Assembly (NCBI GenBank): GCA_033398695.1 | Contig: CM065804.1 | Location: 40,563,501 to 40,627,500 of the forward strand | Reading direction: 5' to 3' | DNA: 64,000 nt | Origin: Orobanche coerulescens | Lineage: Eukaryota; Streptophyta; Magnoliopsida; Lamiales; Orobanchaceae | Shown: piece by piece, positions 11,672 to 23,214 of the stretch | Numbering within the stretch: the first letter of the stretch is position 1 | How the letters are laid out: the number at the start of each line of letters is the position of its first letter | The notes under the pieces: model-generated | Database searches by the model: none | What the model was told of the DNA's origin: nothing | The model's input: only the letters and a program-made list of their open reading frames with translations | Position numbers and translations under genes: made by a program

Positions 11672-12800
11672 ATGCGTGGAACTGGCTTTAGATTAATACC
11701 GTTAGTGATGGCACGCCGAGGAGCTAGAAGGGTGGTGAATGACGCTCAGGGTTCCGCCGCGAACCACAATGAGGACGGGAACACTGCCGAGACCCATCCT
11801 GCTGGGGGCCAGCCGCCACCAGTTAATCAAAACGATCAGGAGGCGGAACGCCAGAATAACAACCCTGGAGGCATGGATCCAGCTTTTGTTCAGGCCCTTG
11901 CCCAGGCTATCGCCATGGGAATTGCTCAACTCAATCAGGCAGAACGGATACCGGTCATCAATGTGGAAGAAAACGCAGGAAGAGATCGATGGTTGGGAGA
12001 GATGCTGAAGGCTAGGCCTCCATTATTTGACGGGACAGGAGAGAAACACGTGGACGACTGGATTTCGAAATGGAGACGCCTTGAAGTAATCGGATGCCCA
12101 GAAATGTAAAGGTGCCGCTCGGAATTAATCAACTCCGTGACACCGCCGCACGTTGGTGGAGGACTTACAGGGCCGGAGGACCGAGTGGTCGGGTGGACCG
12201 AATTTGCCCGATCGCACGAGCGAGTATCGCCCCGAATCAGCCCGAACCGCTCGCGCACGAGACTTTTTCAGTGCCGGCCCTATGAACATGCCAGTACCAG
12301 AGATCATTCGGGCCTACCGAACCGAGCTAAGTTACATCTCCCAGATGGTTCCATCAGAAGATCAACGAATATGCCATCTTGAACAGAGGTTACCGGAGGA
12401 TGTACAATGCTATGCCGCCGGATTTCACTGCACGACCCTGAGAGCATACAAAGACGTAGTCACAACATATGCCGGTACAGTTGTTAATACCGACATCGGG
12501 CATAACTCGAAGAAGCAGAAGACATCAGTTCAGCCTGGGAGCAACAACAAAACGAATTCGGGGCCCGCATCTTCTTTTAAGTCGGCGGTTTCGTACCAAC
12601 AGAAGGGTGTATCTGATCGGCCTTACCGTAGGGACTGTTTCAATTGTGGCATGACCGGGCATACTAAGGATCGGTGTCAGAAGACGGCTACCAAATGTTT
12701 CACTTGCGGAAAGAGTGGACACATGTCTCGTTCTTGGCGGGCCAATTCCACTCGAGCCCGGCTTCGCAACCAAGTCAACAAGGCTCATGCAATCCCCTAG
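11672..12800 (+). pseudogene. Tekay-like gag (frameshifted)
   Basis: The N-terminal part (from 11672, or from Met at 11708) is a hydrophilic, Gln/Asn-rich leader followed by the retrotransposon gag core (RPPLFDGTGEKHVDDWISKW). A frameshift near 12100-12160 moves the rest to another frame. That part carries two adjacent CCHC zinc knuckles, CFNCGMTGHTKDRC and CFTCGKSGHMSRSW; in the second, the final Cys is changed to Trp. Gag would form the particle and bind the genomic RNA. Broken by the frameshift and the knuckle change. Confidence 0.8.
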
Positions 12801-12879
12801 ACGCCTTTCTGTTTCCAACTACCGAGCTCCATCCCACTGTAACCAACCACCACCGCACTTTGGCCGACGAGGCCGTGGG

Positions 12880-13430
12880 CGCGGCGGAGGTACCTCGTCC
12901 TTTTCGAATCGCACTGCCTCGTGTATTTGAGCTGAGGGCTACGGATGGTCAGCCTGCGCCAGCTATCTCAGGTACTCTTCTTGTTAACTCTCAGCCAGTG
13001 CATGTACTATTTGATACCGAAGCCACCCATTCGTTTATATTTGTGGAATGTGTTGAACGCTTAAATCTTGTTTGTGTACCTTGTGAGCCCTTTACTGTTA
13101 AACTACCCGAGGGTAGTAGATTAAGCGGCGATCAAAAGGTTCGAGACTGTCGGATCAGCATCAACGATCATAGTTAGACCGCTAATCTTATGGTATTCCC
13201 ACTCCAGAATGAAGATATCATATTAGGAATGGACTGGATGCCATTGCACAGAACAATCTTGGATACCTACCACCTGACTATTTCTATTTCGGCTCATGAC
13301 GGTACCACACATGTCATCAGCGGACGTGAACACTTTAGTACAAAAGGATCTCTCAGCATTATCGCATCGGAAGCCTCCTGCAGCTCTCGAAGTGAATACT
13401 ACTGGTGTTATGTTCTTCGAGAGGACACTT
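12880..13430 (+). pseudogene. Tekay-like aspartic protease domain (damaged)
   Basis: The retropepsin domain contains HVLFDTEATHSFI and, downstream, IILGMDW. The catalytic triplet is normally D-S/T-G; here the Gly is Glu, so the enzyme should be inactive. An in-frame TAG at about 13175 separates the two motifs. The order gag-protease-RT is that of gypsy elements. Confidence 0.78.
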
Positions 13431-14815
13431 CACAACTTGCAATCACAAACATTCCGGTGGTGAATGAGTTTCCAGACGTTTTTCCTGATGAACTACCAGG
13501 GCTGCCACCGCACCGAGAAGTTGACCTTTCCATTGAACTCGAACCGGGGACGAGACCTATTTCCAAAGCTCCTTACAGAATGGCACCGACCGAGATGAAG
13601 GAATTAAAGATACAACTCGAAAATCTGTTGGAGAAAGGGTTGATCCGCCCAAGCACCTCGCCGTGGGGTGCGCCGGTACTTTTCGTTAAGAAGAAAGATA
13701 ACTCTCTATGCTTGTGCATCGACTACAGGGAGCTGAATAAGGTTACTATCAAGAATCGTTATACACTACCAAGGATTGATGACCTCTTGGATCAGTTACA
13801 AGGGGGCAGTCGTGTTTTCAAAGATCAATTTACGGTCCGGATATCACCAATTGAGGATTCGGGAGGAAGATATACCCAAGACTGCATTTCGGTCGAGGTA
13901 TGGGCATTACGAATATATCGTGGTATCATTCGGGTTGACTAATGCCCCAGCCGTTTTCATGGAACTGATGAATAGAGTTTTGATTGATTTCCTCGATAAA
14001 TGCGTGGTGGTTTTTATCGACGACATCCTGATATATTCTCGAAGCTGACAGGAACACGAGGAACATTTGAGGCAAGTGCTGGGCGTGTTAAGACAACACC
14101 AACTTTATGCGAAACTGTCCAAGTGCGAATTCTGGATGTCGGAGGTAATTTTTCTCGGACATGTTGTCTCGGCAGAAGGTGTCAAGGTCGACCCACAAAA
14201 GATCGAGACAATAACGAGTTGGGAACCGCCGAAGAATGTCAAAGAGGTTAGGAGCTTCCTAGGACTGGCGGGTTACTATCGAAGATTCGTCGAGGCTTTT
14301 TCCTGTATCGCCCGACCGTTAACGAACCTACTGAGAAAGAGCACCAAATTTGTATGGACTGCAGACTGCCAGAAGAGCTTCGACGAGCTCAAGAGTAGGC
14401 TAACTACTTCCCCACTACTAGTGTTACCACAGGGTACAGAAGGATTCATTATATACACGGATGCATCCAAGCATGGACTAGGGTGTGTCTTCATGCAGAA
14501 TGGCAGAGTCGTTGCGTACGCATCCCGACAACTGAAGCCATACGAAGTAAATTACCCGACACATGACTTGTAGCTAGCCGCGGTGGTGCATGCCCTCAAG
14601 ATTTGGAGGCACTATCTTTACGGAGTTACTTGCAAAGTTTTCACGGATCATAAGAGTTTGAAATATATCTTCACGCAGAGAGAATTAAACATGAGACAGA
14701 GGCGTTGGTTGGAGCTAATCAAGGACTACGATGTGGAAATTTCCTATCATCCCGGAAAAGCCAACGTGGTAGCTGATGCTCTTAGTCGGAAAACTACACA
14801 AGAGGTGATGGTATC
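13431..14815 (+). pseudogene. Tekay-like reverse transcriptase and RNase H
   Basis: RT motifs are clear: [18 protein letters not shown] before the domain, [25 protein letters not shown], the catalytic [11 protein letters not shown], and [11 protein letters not shown]. RNase H follows, with [14 protein letters not shown] and [12 protein letters not shown]. Lesions are a frameshift near 13815, a TGA at about 14046 and a TAG at about 14571. The catalytic YxDD-type motif survives as FIDD. Not translatable as one protein. Confidence 0.88.
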
Positions 14816-15839
14816 CAGCATAACAGTTCAGCCCAAACTGCAGCAAGAGATCAGGAGAAGCAACACCGAAGTATGGGTACAACGTAGGCAAGGACGATTA
14901 TGCTCAATCAATATACTTTCGTCCTTACTAGACGAGATACGTCTAGCACAGATGGAAGATCCTGAATTACGTGCGATTGGTGAAAGAATCGAGAAAGGAG
15001 ATGTTTCCGACTATAAGATTCAGGGTGATTTGGTGAGGTTCAAGAACAGGATATGTATTCCACCGAATGACGGACTGAAGCAAACTATACTGAAGGAGGC
15101 GCACTCCACTCCCTATTCTATTCACCCCGGAGCAAGCAAGATGTACAAGGATTTGCGACAGAGTTTTTGGTGGAAGAACATGAAGTGGGAAGTTGCTAGG
15201 TTCGTCGCCCGATGTATGACATGCCAACAAGTGAAAATCGAACACCGCAGACCAGCCGGAATTATGCAACCCCTACCCATACCGGAGTGGAAATGGGAGA
15301 GCATATCAATAGACTTTGTCACTAAGCTACCTACGGCGGTGGGAGGAAAGGATACGATTTGGGTCATTGTTGATCGATTGACAAAGTCAGCACATTTCAT
15401 TCCTATTCAAGAGACAACCGGGACAGAGCAGCTGGCCGTCATTTTCATCAGAGAGATCGTAAGGCTACATGGTGTTCCCTCATCCATCATTTCGGATAGG
15501 GACACCAGATATGTGTCTCGTTTTTGGAAAGCCGTCCATAAAGCTATGGGGACACAAATACACTTTAGCACGGCTTATCATCCTCAGACAGATGGACAGA
15601 CCGAGCGTACGATTCAAACCTTGGAAGATATGTTGAGGGCGTGCGTGCTCGATTGGGGAAAGGATTGGGCTAGACATTTGGGATTAGTGGAGTTCTCGTA
15701 CAACAACAGCTGGCATGCAAGCATAGGCATGGCACCGTTTGAGGCCCTGTATGGGCGAAGATGCAAGTCACCGTTATGCTGGGATGATGCCTCCGACACC
15801 GCGGTTACCGAGAGTTGGATCTTATCCAGAGTCCATTAA
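14816..15839 (+). pseudogene. Tekay-like integrase core
   Basis: The same open frame as the end of RNase H holds the H-H-C-C zinc domain ([11 protein letters not shown]...CMTCQQVK). It then holds the rve core: SIDFVTKLP, a central [12 protein letters not shown] block and the [20 protein letters not shown] block, so all three acidic catalytic residues appear present. A frameshift near 15810 cuts it from the C-terminal domain. Confidence 0.88.
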
Positions 15840-16341
15840 GAAGATCTCTATAGTTCGAAACACATGCCGCCTGAGAGCCGTGAGAAATCTTATGCCGAAC
15901 CGACGGCTGCTAGAATTTACGGTCGGGGATCATGTTTGGGTCAAAGTATCACCTATGCGAGGTATTCGGCGTTTCGGCCAGAAGGGCAAGTTAAGCCCGA
16001 GATTTATAGGTCCGTTTGATATATTGGACCGGGTAGGGAAACTCGCGTATCGATTAGCTCTACCGCCGCATCTGGATGGAGTGCATAATGTTTTTCATGT
16101 CTCCCAGTTAAGGAAGTATGTCTATGACCCGAGTCACAAGCTCAATTTCGAAGAAGTGGAAATTTCCGATGACGCTACCTTTAGGGAGATACCGACCGCC
16201 ATTCTGGATCGGCGTGTGAAGATGTTAAGAAATAAAGCCATAACCCTCGTGAAGATTCAGTGGTCGCACCACGGCACGGAAGAGGCGACTTGGGAAACCG
16301 AGTCGAGCATGAAGGAGAGTCATCCCGAGCTATTTTCTTAA
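15840..16341 (+). pseudogene. Integrase C-terminal region with chromodomain
   Basis: In a different frame the sequence resumes with the GPF/Y-type module (FIGPFDILDRVGKLAYRLALP, HNVFHVSQLRKYV). It then ends with a chromodomain-like tail (about 16200-16341; ILDRR, IQWSHHGTEEATWE, stop at 16341). Chromodomains direct chromovirus integration to particular chromatin (known). This motif assigns the element to the chromoviruses. Confidence 0.85.
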
Positions 16342-16359
16342 GTTTCGTGACGAAACTAT

Positions 16360-16375
16360 TTTAAGAGGGGTGATA
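16360..16375 (+). other. Polypurine tract, Tekay-like element
   Basis: The purine-rich run TTAAGAGGGGTGATA directly before the 3' LTR is the expected primer for plus-strand DNA synthesis. Confidence 0.7.
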
Positions 16376-18620
16376 TGTAATACCTCCGGTATTCCATGTT
16401 TGATTACTTTGTAATGTGTGAATGTTTGGTAATGTGACGTCATTTCTATTTATGTATTCCATTGAGTGCTACATAATTGTACAATGTGAATAAAACGGGG
16501 GTGACACACCTTGACGCCGTGGGACGATCGTCGGTGCGAATATGACGGTGGCCAACGTCTTGTTCCCCGATAATTGTTGACGAGTGGAAGGGATGGTCAC
16601 CCCGAGATGGTTAGAATGTGGTTTGAGGCTAAAAAGTTCTGTCTAACGCGCGCTTTAACCCATGCCTAACGTACGCTATATTTCGATTGTTATGTACGTT
16701 AAGGCAGCTACATTACGTACGTAACGGGTGGGTCGGTCTCCACTAATCTTTCTTTGACACGGACAGCTACTTTCGGCGGGCTAGAGGGCAAACGAGTCAA
16801 CTGCTCGTTACGCACGTTATGTCCCAAATTTAACGACGTAACACTTGGGCACATTTCGTGCGGTGAGTTCTTTACGACGTTGTCATCACACTGTTACGTA
16901 CGTAATACACCTTACGTACGTAACACTCTTATCGTTAACGTACGTTATCAAAACCAAGTTTTATAAAATGATAATTCCCTTCTTCATTTGCACGACCCAA
17001 CATCACAAACTACCACCCTTGGATAAATTCCTAGCCCTATACCCGGTTCTTAAGCCTCTTAAACACTTGAATTAACATTGAGGAGGTGGATTCTTGAGCT
17101 CCGGTGAAGATTATCCAAGTCGTTCAAGTCACTTCTCGTTCTCCTCGTAGTTCTTGTGAATCCGTCAACTATCTTCGTTATTCTTCTTCCAATAAGGTAA
17201 GCCACCAATCCCTGGAGTTATATCTTCGATGTTTTCTTATTTATACTTATTATATTGCGGGTATTGGGTAGATTTTGCTAAACTTCGTAGACAATCTTGT
17301 CGGATGAAATTGTGGTAACTGGGAATTCCGTTTCTCATATGTTTCGTTTCATGCAAACGAAATTTCACTTCAAATCATCGCTAGGAATGAAAAATTTGAC
17401 GAATCAATTGTGGGGAAATTCGTAGTAATCCGTCACCGTATGTTCCATTGTTCGTAGCCACCCTTACCTTGTGGTTTTTGACACTTAGCAAACTAAGGAA
17501 AAATAATTCGATAGTATAATCAATATTGGTTGTCAAACCACCGAAGTTATTGTGCAATAAAATCCGTCTATTGTAGTATTCGGAATATAGAATTGTATTA
17601 GAAAGCATAAGATTCGATTTCGCCATAATAATTCGTTGACAACCGAAGAATGATAGGATTATCTTCTTGAGTAAATCGATATACCTAATGTTAATTATAA
17701 GATTGAACGAGATAATGGTACACAACACTTGAAAACTTAGAAACGATACTCATATCGACAATTAAAACTACACTAGGAATCCGGTTAGGAAAGAGAGACT
17801 AGTTTTATTCATCATGATCTGTACGAGGTGTTAATCGGATGTTTCGTGGCTAGGTTAATCTCGAGCGGGCGTGGGGACTTCGTTATCATAAAGCACCTAC
17901 TATCGGATCACAGACAAGTGAAATATTGCTCGTGAATTTTCTAATATCAATGTTATACCGTATGTGTGTACGTGCCATTTTGATAAAAGCCGACGTTTGT
18001 CTTTCTCTAAAGATGTTATAAATGGGCCGATGTGTTGGGGATAAAACCTGTATGGTACCCGTGTGGAAATGTGTTAGGGGGTAAGACCCGAATTGGGCGC
18101 CTATGTTCCGGGGTATTCCCGTGTGGATACTTCCGTGACCCTTGGTTGCGACCTTGGGGCTTATGTGATAAAGAGAGAGACACGTCGGTTGAGTGATGAA
18201 ATATTCCCTGTGATTACTAGATACTGTGATTGTAAAGATGTCGTATATCGTTGTTAGTAGTTGTTATTCGGTATGCATTCTCTGACCCTGGTTACCTGGT
18301 ATGACTCGTCGTACCAGGTAAAATTGTTCATCATGTGCAAGACATTCCCGAGGGGTCCGGTCAGACTTGAGCGGTGTTGGAATTATCTCTAGCCGCTGCT
18401 TTAATTGGAATAAATTGTTTTCTTTGGAAAAACCTTTGTTGTGTAATAATTGGACTTCAAATTACATTTTCCCTTAAATCTTTCGATTCACGTTATGTAA
18501 TCCTTGAATTTAAGGTTTTATCGCGATTTTCTTAAAATGCCTATTTTTCTAACTAGCCTTGTGGGTCCCACGTGGGATTCATGGCACTGTAATACCTCGG
18601 GATATTTTGGGGGTGTTACA
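16376..18620 (+). mobile_element. Tekay-like element 3' LTR
   Basis: Matches 9262-11509 almost throughout. It includes the palindrome array at about 16645-16950 and TTTATAAAAT at 16960-16969. Several palindromes differ from the 5' copy by loss of two bases in the core (for example TAACGACGTAAC at about 16832). It is followed by the TSD cattc and the resumed family-A LTR. Confidence 0.92.
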
Positions 18621-18625
18621 CATTC

Positions 18626-18930
18626 AAAGTATTCTTGAGCTCAGATTTCTATTTATTATTGCATACTAAGTTGTGAGAAGAAAAGATACAAGAGGGATAC
18701 ACATTGTAATATTTATTATACTTTGTATTCTTTTCATTTGGTTGTGAGTGTTGCATCACTCATACACGAGCATAAGAGAAATGATTTAAGAGTCACTAAT
18801 CCAGTATTATTAGGATCTTTGATCCGGCATTGTTAGGATTATACTCCAACATTCGTAAGTGAGGATTGTCTAGTTCTGATAGAACACTAGATACAAAAAG
18901 TTTATTTTGAGAGTGGTTGTGCTTGGACCA
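18626..18930 (+). mobile_element. Family A 5' LTR, segment 2
   Basis: Continues the 5' LTR of family A after the Tekay-like insertion; it aligns with the intact LTR at 47367-48891. It ends in gacca, the TSD of the Tat element. Confidence 0.88.
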
Positions 18931-19895
18931 TGTTGTTACCCAAAATATTATCCGGAGATAGTATTGCTGGAATGATCGAGTAACAAACAAAATGCGAGAA
19001 CACTTCCGTGAGAAAATAGATAACACAAGAATTGTCGGGGTTGTTAATCCCGGGCTTGAATGCTCTCGCGAGATGTTATTAATAAATATACTGTCGAGTA
19101 CAAATATTAATGTTAGAATCTATTACAAGGAGTGTAAAGACTTCTAGTTATCTAGGCTGTAGAGCGCGTAGATTGCCGGAAGAACCAGATGAGTAAATCT
19201 GTGAGTTCTTACTTGGGATATATGATAAATGTGTATGAATATCACTATGAATGTATAAGTGGTTGCCAAAAGAGTCTTTGATTATCTTTTGGTGTGTATT
19301 TTGCACTGAATTCGTAGTAAATTCGCCTCTTCCAGGCCATTGCAGTGAGTTTCCTATTTATAGGGGACAAGGTAGTTGGAACTCCTCAGGCGATCGCGGG
19401 CGACCGCCGTTTTCTATATTAAAATAAGATGGCCGATCGTCCCGTCACGTGGGCCTGTTCCCTTGAGGTCCGAGGTCGCAGCTGGTGGCTAGCTGGGCGA
19501 ACCAATGGGGAGCCAGCACGCGTCATGAGTCGCTGTCTGAGGAGGACCCACCTTGTACCTTTCGGCGGCCTTGTCGGTAGGTGAAGTAGGTGACAGGCTG
19601 TGGTCAAATGTCCTATCTGTCGGCGCCCTCTATGGATCTGCACGTGGGCCACTGTCCAAGATTCGGTCTTCGACGACTTTGACGGATGTTGGATCCATAC
19701 GTGGCACGAGATGATCGTCTCTGGGTTGGACATCAAAGACGATTGCCTAGTCAACGAAAGACGATCGCTGGGTATCAGAAGACGATCGCCGTGTGCGCCG
19801 GCTTCCGGGAGTTTGCCCCGAGTATGTATTCAATGGTTGGCTTGTCCGATTGTGATGCCGATCGCCTATCGAGGTGTGTTAATCGCTGCACAACA
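18931..19895 (-). mobile_element. Tat element 3' LTR
   Basis: Reads TGTTGTGC...AACA on the minus strand. A TATA box CCTATAAATAGG lies at 19353-19364, and upstream of it (higher coordinates) are several GCGATCGC/GACGATCG words. Compared with 30086-31050 by eye, the first 310 aligned bases show about seven differences, mostly transitions. Confidence 0.9.
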
Positions 19896-19910
19896 ATTGC
19901 CCCCCAGCTC
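19896..19910 (-). other. Polypurine tract, Tat element
   Basis: On the minus strand, AGCTGGGGGGCAAT abuts the TGTTGTGC start of the 3' LTR. Confidence 0.65.
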
Positions 19911-20235
19911 GCCTCGATGTTGAAAACACGGGGTGAGGTGGCACTGTTGGCGATCACCATTGTTTAGCCGATCAGCCGACCTGAATTCAAATCTGGATGA
20001 TCTCCTTTTGTGCCGAGAGCAGCGGGAAATGAAGGCGGGCTCTCGAAAAGTTGCAAGGACACGCGTCGCGCTATTGTTGGGGGAGTCCGACGGTTTGTCA
20101 GACTTTGTCGCCTGGCGTGCCCTCGAAAAGACGCGTCCGCGGGATTCGAGGGCAGCATTTAATGCATCCCCACTATGACGGTTGTGATCCGGCCCTCGAG
20201 ATTTCACCTATTTGCACTTAGACCCCCGCCTCCAT

Positions 20236-20246
20236 CTATAAAAGGG
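20236..20246 (+). promoter_or_regulatory. TATA box of the antisense gene
   Basis: TCTATAAAAGG matches the plant TATA consensus. It lies about 150 bp before the ATG of the intact gene at 20391, on the strand opposite to gag-pol. Confidence 0.6.
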
Positions 20247-20390
20247 CTAGGGCTTCTTCTCTTTCATTCTTTACGCGTCCTTGCATCCATAGCCGAAACT
20301 CTGCAAAAATTTCTGGAGCTTCCTGTGCCGATCTTCTTCTTTCCTCTAGGTAAGGAAAAATCAATCTTCTTTCTCCCTTTACTTTCTAAT

Positions 20391-23109
20391 ATGTCGGGAG
20401 GATCCAAAACCTTCGAGACCGGAAGTTCTTCCGCCGCCGCAGCGTCGCCTGAACGGGAGGAGATTCCCGTTGGAGTGGATATGGAGACGGCTGTTGAAGC
20501 TATTCGTGCGGGGATTGCTCCCGCAGAAATCAAAGAACTTTTCAACGAGGCCGAAGTGGCGAAGACGGCGGCGACGGCGGAGCAGGGGGGCTCGCCGGCG
20601 GATGAGGACGAAATGGAGCGGCTAACTTGGGAGCGAGAGAGTAGATTCGGCCCTGCCTATATGTCTTTCGCTCGGATGATGGAGGCGATCGCAGGGCCCT
20701 GTCCGGAATTCGACTTCGAAGCCTACTCCGCCTCTCACCCTTACGAACATGTGAAGTGGACGGTTTTTCGGGCCGCCGTCCCGTCTCCGTGGACTCTCGG
20801 AAAAATCCGGAGTACGGCGACCAAGAAAGATCTGAGCCGCTGGAGGGAAAAATATCACATCCCCTCTGATGTTTCCCTCCATGTGCCTTCGGAGAATGAA
20901 CGTGCCGATCAACCGCCAGAGGGTATGGTCGCCGTTAGTGAGATGATCATGGAGGTCGGTTTGCGATTCCCTCTGGCGTTCGCCGTCTCCTATTTGCTGA
21001 TCGCCTGGAATTTAGCGCCGCTCCAACTGACGCCGAATGCTTGGCTCCAGGTCATCTGCACTCTGACGCTCTTCGGCGGTCACCGGTTGTTCCGCCTCCT
21101 TTCTGCACTGGAGATGAACTATCTTTTCAAACTGGCAGCGCAGAAAGGGTCGATCGGCAGTAATCATATCCAAGGCCGGATGGGACGAGTGGTCCTTGGT
21201 ATGCCGAACAAGACCCGAGGCGGCCTGGCAAAATGGTGCTGGGTCGGCGGAGCGTGGCGATCGGCATCGAGCGAAAATCCGGAGGAGGAGTTGGATATCC
21301 CCACCAGTTTTCGGGAGAGGAATCCGAGTAAGGGTTTTGAATCTCCCTTTATTTGGATACTCCTTGAACTGATTTAATTTCGCTTTCTTTTTGCAGGACC
21401 TCTCATTCCAGCGATCGGCGATCTCCCCTTTGATTTCTTGATCGTTTGGGAAAGGATTCGTGCCTTGCCGAACTCATATATAGACGTTCGCTTCCTCGGT
21501 TGTGAAATTCATCGCTTGGGGGCTCGATTATTTCGGTTCCCACGTCATCTGAAAGTTCCAGGTATCAACTTAATTTTCTTCCTCGCTTAGCGATCGTCTC
21601 CAGGAGGTTGTAATGTCTAGGTAGTTCGTCTAACTTGTTTGTATTTCTTCCTTGACAGAGATTCACTTTCCCCTCTTTGTCGAGCCATCGCCAGAAATCG
21701 CCATGTCGAATCCGGGACTCATCGGTCGCCTTCACTTGGGTAAGAAGACTGGTCGCGTTCCCGCGACGACGTCTCGCCCTGCTCCGGTGAAGAGGCCTGC
21801 TGATGTGCCGGTCGCCGAACCGGTAGTTCAGGAAGAGGAACAACTTCAGCGCCGCAAGAGGCGGAGGCTGGAGGAGTCCCTGCCGATTGCTGAGGCGGAT
21901 GTGTCCATTCTTGAGCCTCCGGTTGTTGCGGCTCCTATTTCTGCCATCCCGATGACGGAGCGATCTGGCCCTAGGCCTTCGGCGTCCAGCTCCCGGTCAT
22001 CGGGCGGGCCTACAAAGAAGGTGGCGATCGCTGAGGCGGAAACCTCTCGGGGCAAGCCTTATTTTGGTTGCGATCCCGAGCTGGTCAACAGGTAAGAAAA
22101 GATCAACATTTTCTGAGTTAGGCATTCTGAGCATGGTATAGGCTAACTCCTTGGTTTCCTTGGTTTGTGCTGCAGGGTTCGTCTTGCCGACCCGGACGTT
22201 GCTCCTATGGTGCTGGACTTTTTGTCGAGTAAGGCTCCGAAAACCTCTCTCGACGTCCCTTCTTACGTCCAGCAGGCTATCACCTCTCTTCCCAAGGCCT
22301 GGACGACCGATCTTGATGCGATCGCTCGTCAGCGATCTGCAGATGCCATGCAGGCGACTGTTGCCCTGGCTCTCCAGACGGCGACGATGGCCATCCAAGC
22401 TGCTAGGGATTTTGAGGGGCGACCCTCCACTGCTCGTCTCCATAACGACCTAGAGGCCGCCCGGAATACAAACATCGAATTTGCCCACCGGATCCAGTCT
22501 ATGGAGAAGGAGTATCTGGAGACGGCCAAAAGGGCTAAGCAGGACGTTGACCGATTAAAGCAGGAGCTGAGCCGATCTAAGGAGGCTGCCGACCGGTCCC
22601 GTGACCAGGAGAAGGAAACCCGCCAGAAGTATGCGGCCTCGCAGGAGGAGGCGGCTGGGCTGAAGGCGATGGTGGATCGGCTCAGCGGTGAGCTGGAGGC
22701 GGCGAAGAGGGAGCTGGAGACGGCCAAGGGAGAGAACGCCGCCAAGGTGGTTGAGCTGGCGGAGGCTGAGAAGACGAATGTGGAGCTGAAGGGGCAACTG
22801 AAGGCGATCGAGGCCGATCCCTATCTCAATATGGCGCTCGTCGGCGAGTTCGCCTATTACTTGGCCTACGCCGATGCTGTCAGAGCCGCCCAGAAGGTAG
22901 GGATCGAGATCGGTCCCTTGATGGAGAGCTTCAAAGCTTATGCGCTCGAGCACCCTCTGCACCCAGAGTTCTCTTTGCCGATCCTTGACCTCATCGACTT
23001 TGGGATCGAATTGAGTTGGTATACCGGCAAACTCATTCATCCTGAGGCCGATGGGGGGGCCCAAGCCGATTCTCATCCTGAGGGCGATGACCAGCCAGCG
23101 GGGCCTTGA
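20391..23109 (+). CDS. Tat additional gene, 4 exons, 'putative gypsy type transposon' domain plus coiled coil
   Basis: Exons 20391-21327, 21397-21561, 21659-22091 and 22176-23109 join through three GT-AG introns with matching phases (1, 1, 2) into 2469 nt, about 822 residues, ending in TGA. Residues about 155-245 resemble the plant 'putative gypsy type transposon' domain (Pfam PF04195, recalled). Residues near 430 are a basic RRKRRR cluster resembling a nuclear localisation signal. Residues about 605-725 are a long Lys/Glu/Ala-rich coiled coil. The start is the first ATG after the TATA box, and an AATAAA signal follows at about 23205. The gene faces gag-pol tail to tail. The protein's role is unknown; nuclear action and self-association are inferences. 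Its frame is fully open, unlike gag-pol of the same element. Confidence 0.82.
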
Positions 23110-23202
23110 GAGATATTTTTGTTTTCCTCTGTAACTTGTACTTTTTTGTTTTCCTTTTGTAATGCCTTCAGGCCCCGTAATGTACGAAACTTGTGTTGTT
23201 AT

Positions 23203-23212
23203 GAATAAAATG
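23203..23212 (+). terminator. Poly(A) signal of the antisense gene
   Basis: GAATAAAATG lies about 95 bp after the stop codon at 23109, in T-rich surroundings typical of plant 3' ends. Confidence 0.5.
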
Positions 23213-23214
23213 TT

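Larger units (their letters stand above)
9262..18620 (+). mobile_element. Ty3/gypsy chromovirus (Tekay-like), complete but decayed
   Basis: A 9359-bp element with 2248-bp and 2245-bp LTRs, an iMet PBS, gag, protease, RT, RNase H, integrase and a C-terminal chromodomain, in the gypsy order (RT before integrase). The TSD cattc is at 9257-9261 and 18621-18625. Long LTRs and a chromodomain point to the Tekay lineage of chromoviruses. It inserted into the 5' LTR of family A. Several stops and frameshifts disable all reading frames. Confidence 0.92.

Noticed and set aside
19419..19754. 111-residue frames in both Tat LTRs (also 30574-30909)
   Set aside because: LTR sequence with GC-rich chance frames on the strand of U3; no recognisable protein.
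22329..23076. Long minus-strand frames of 138 and 173 residues opposite exon 4 of the antisense gene
   Set aside because: Shadow frames of a GC-rich coiled-coil exon; the plus-strand frame is supported by splicing phases and domain content.
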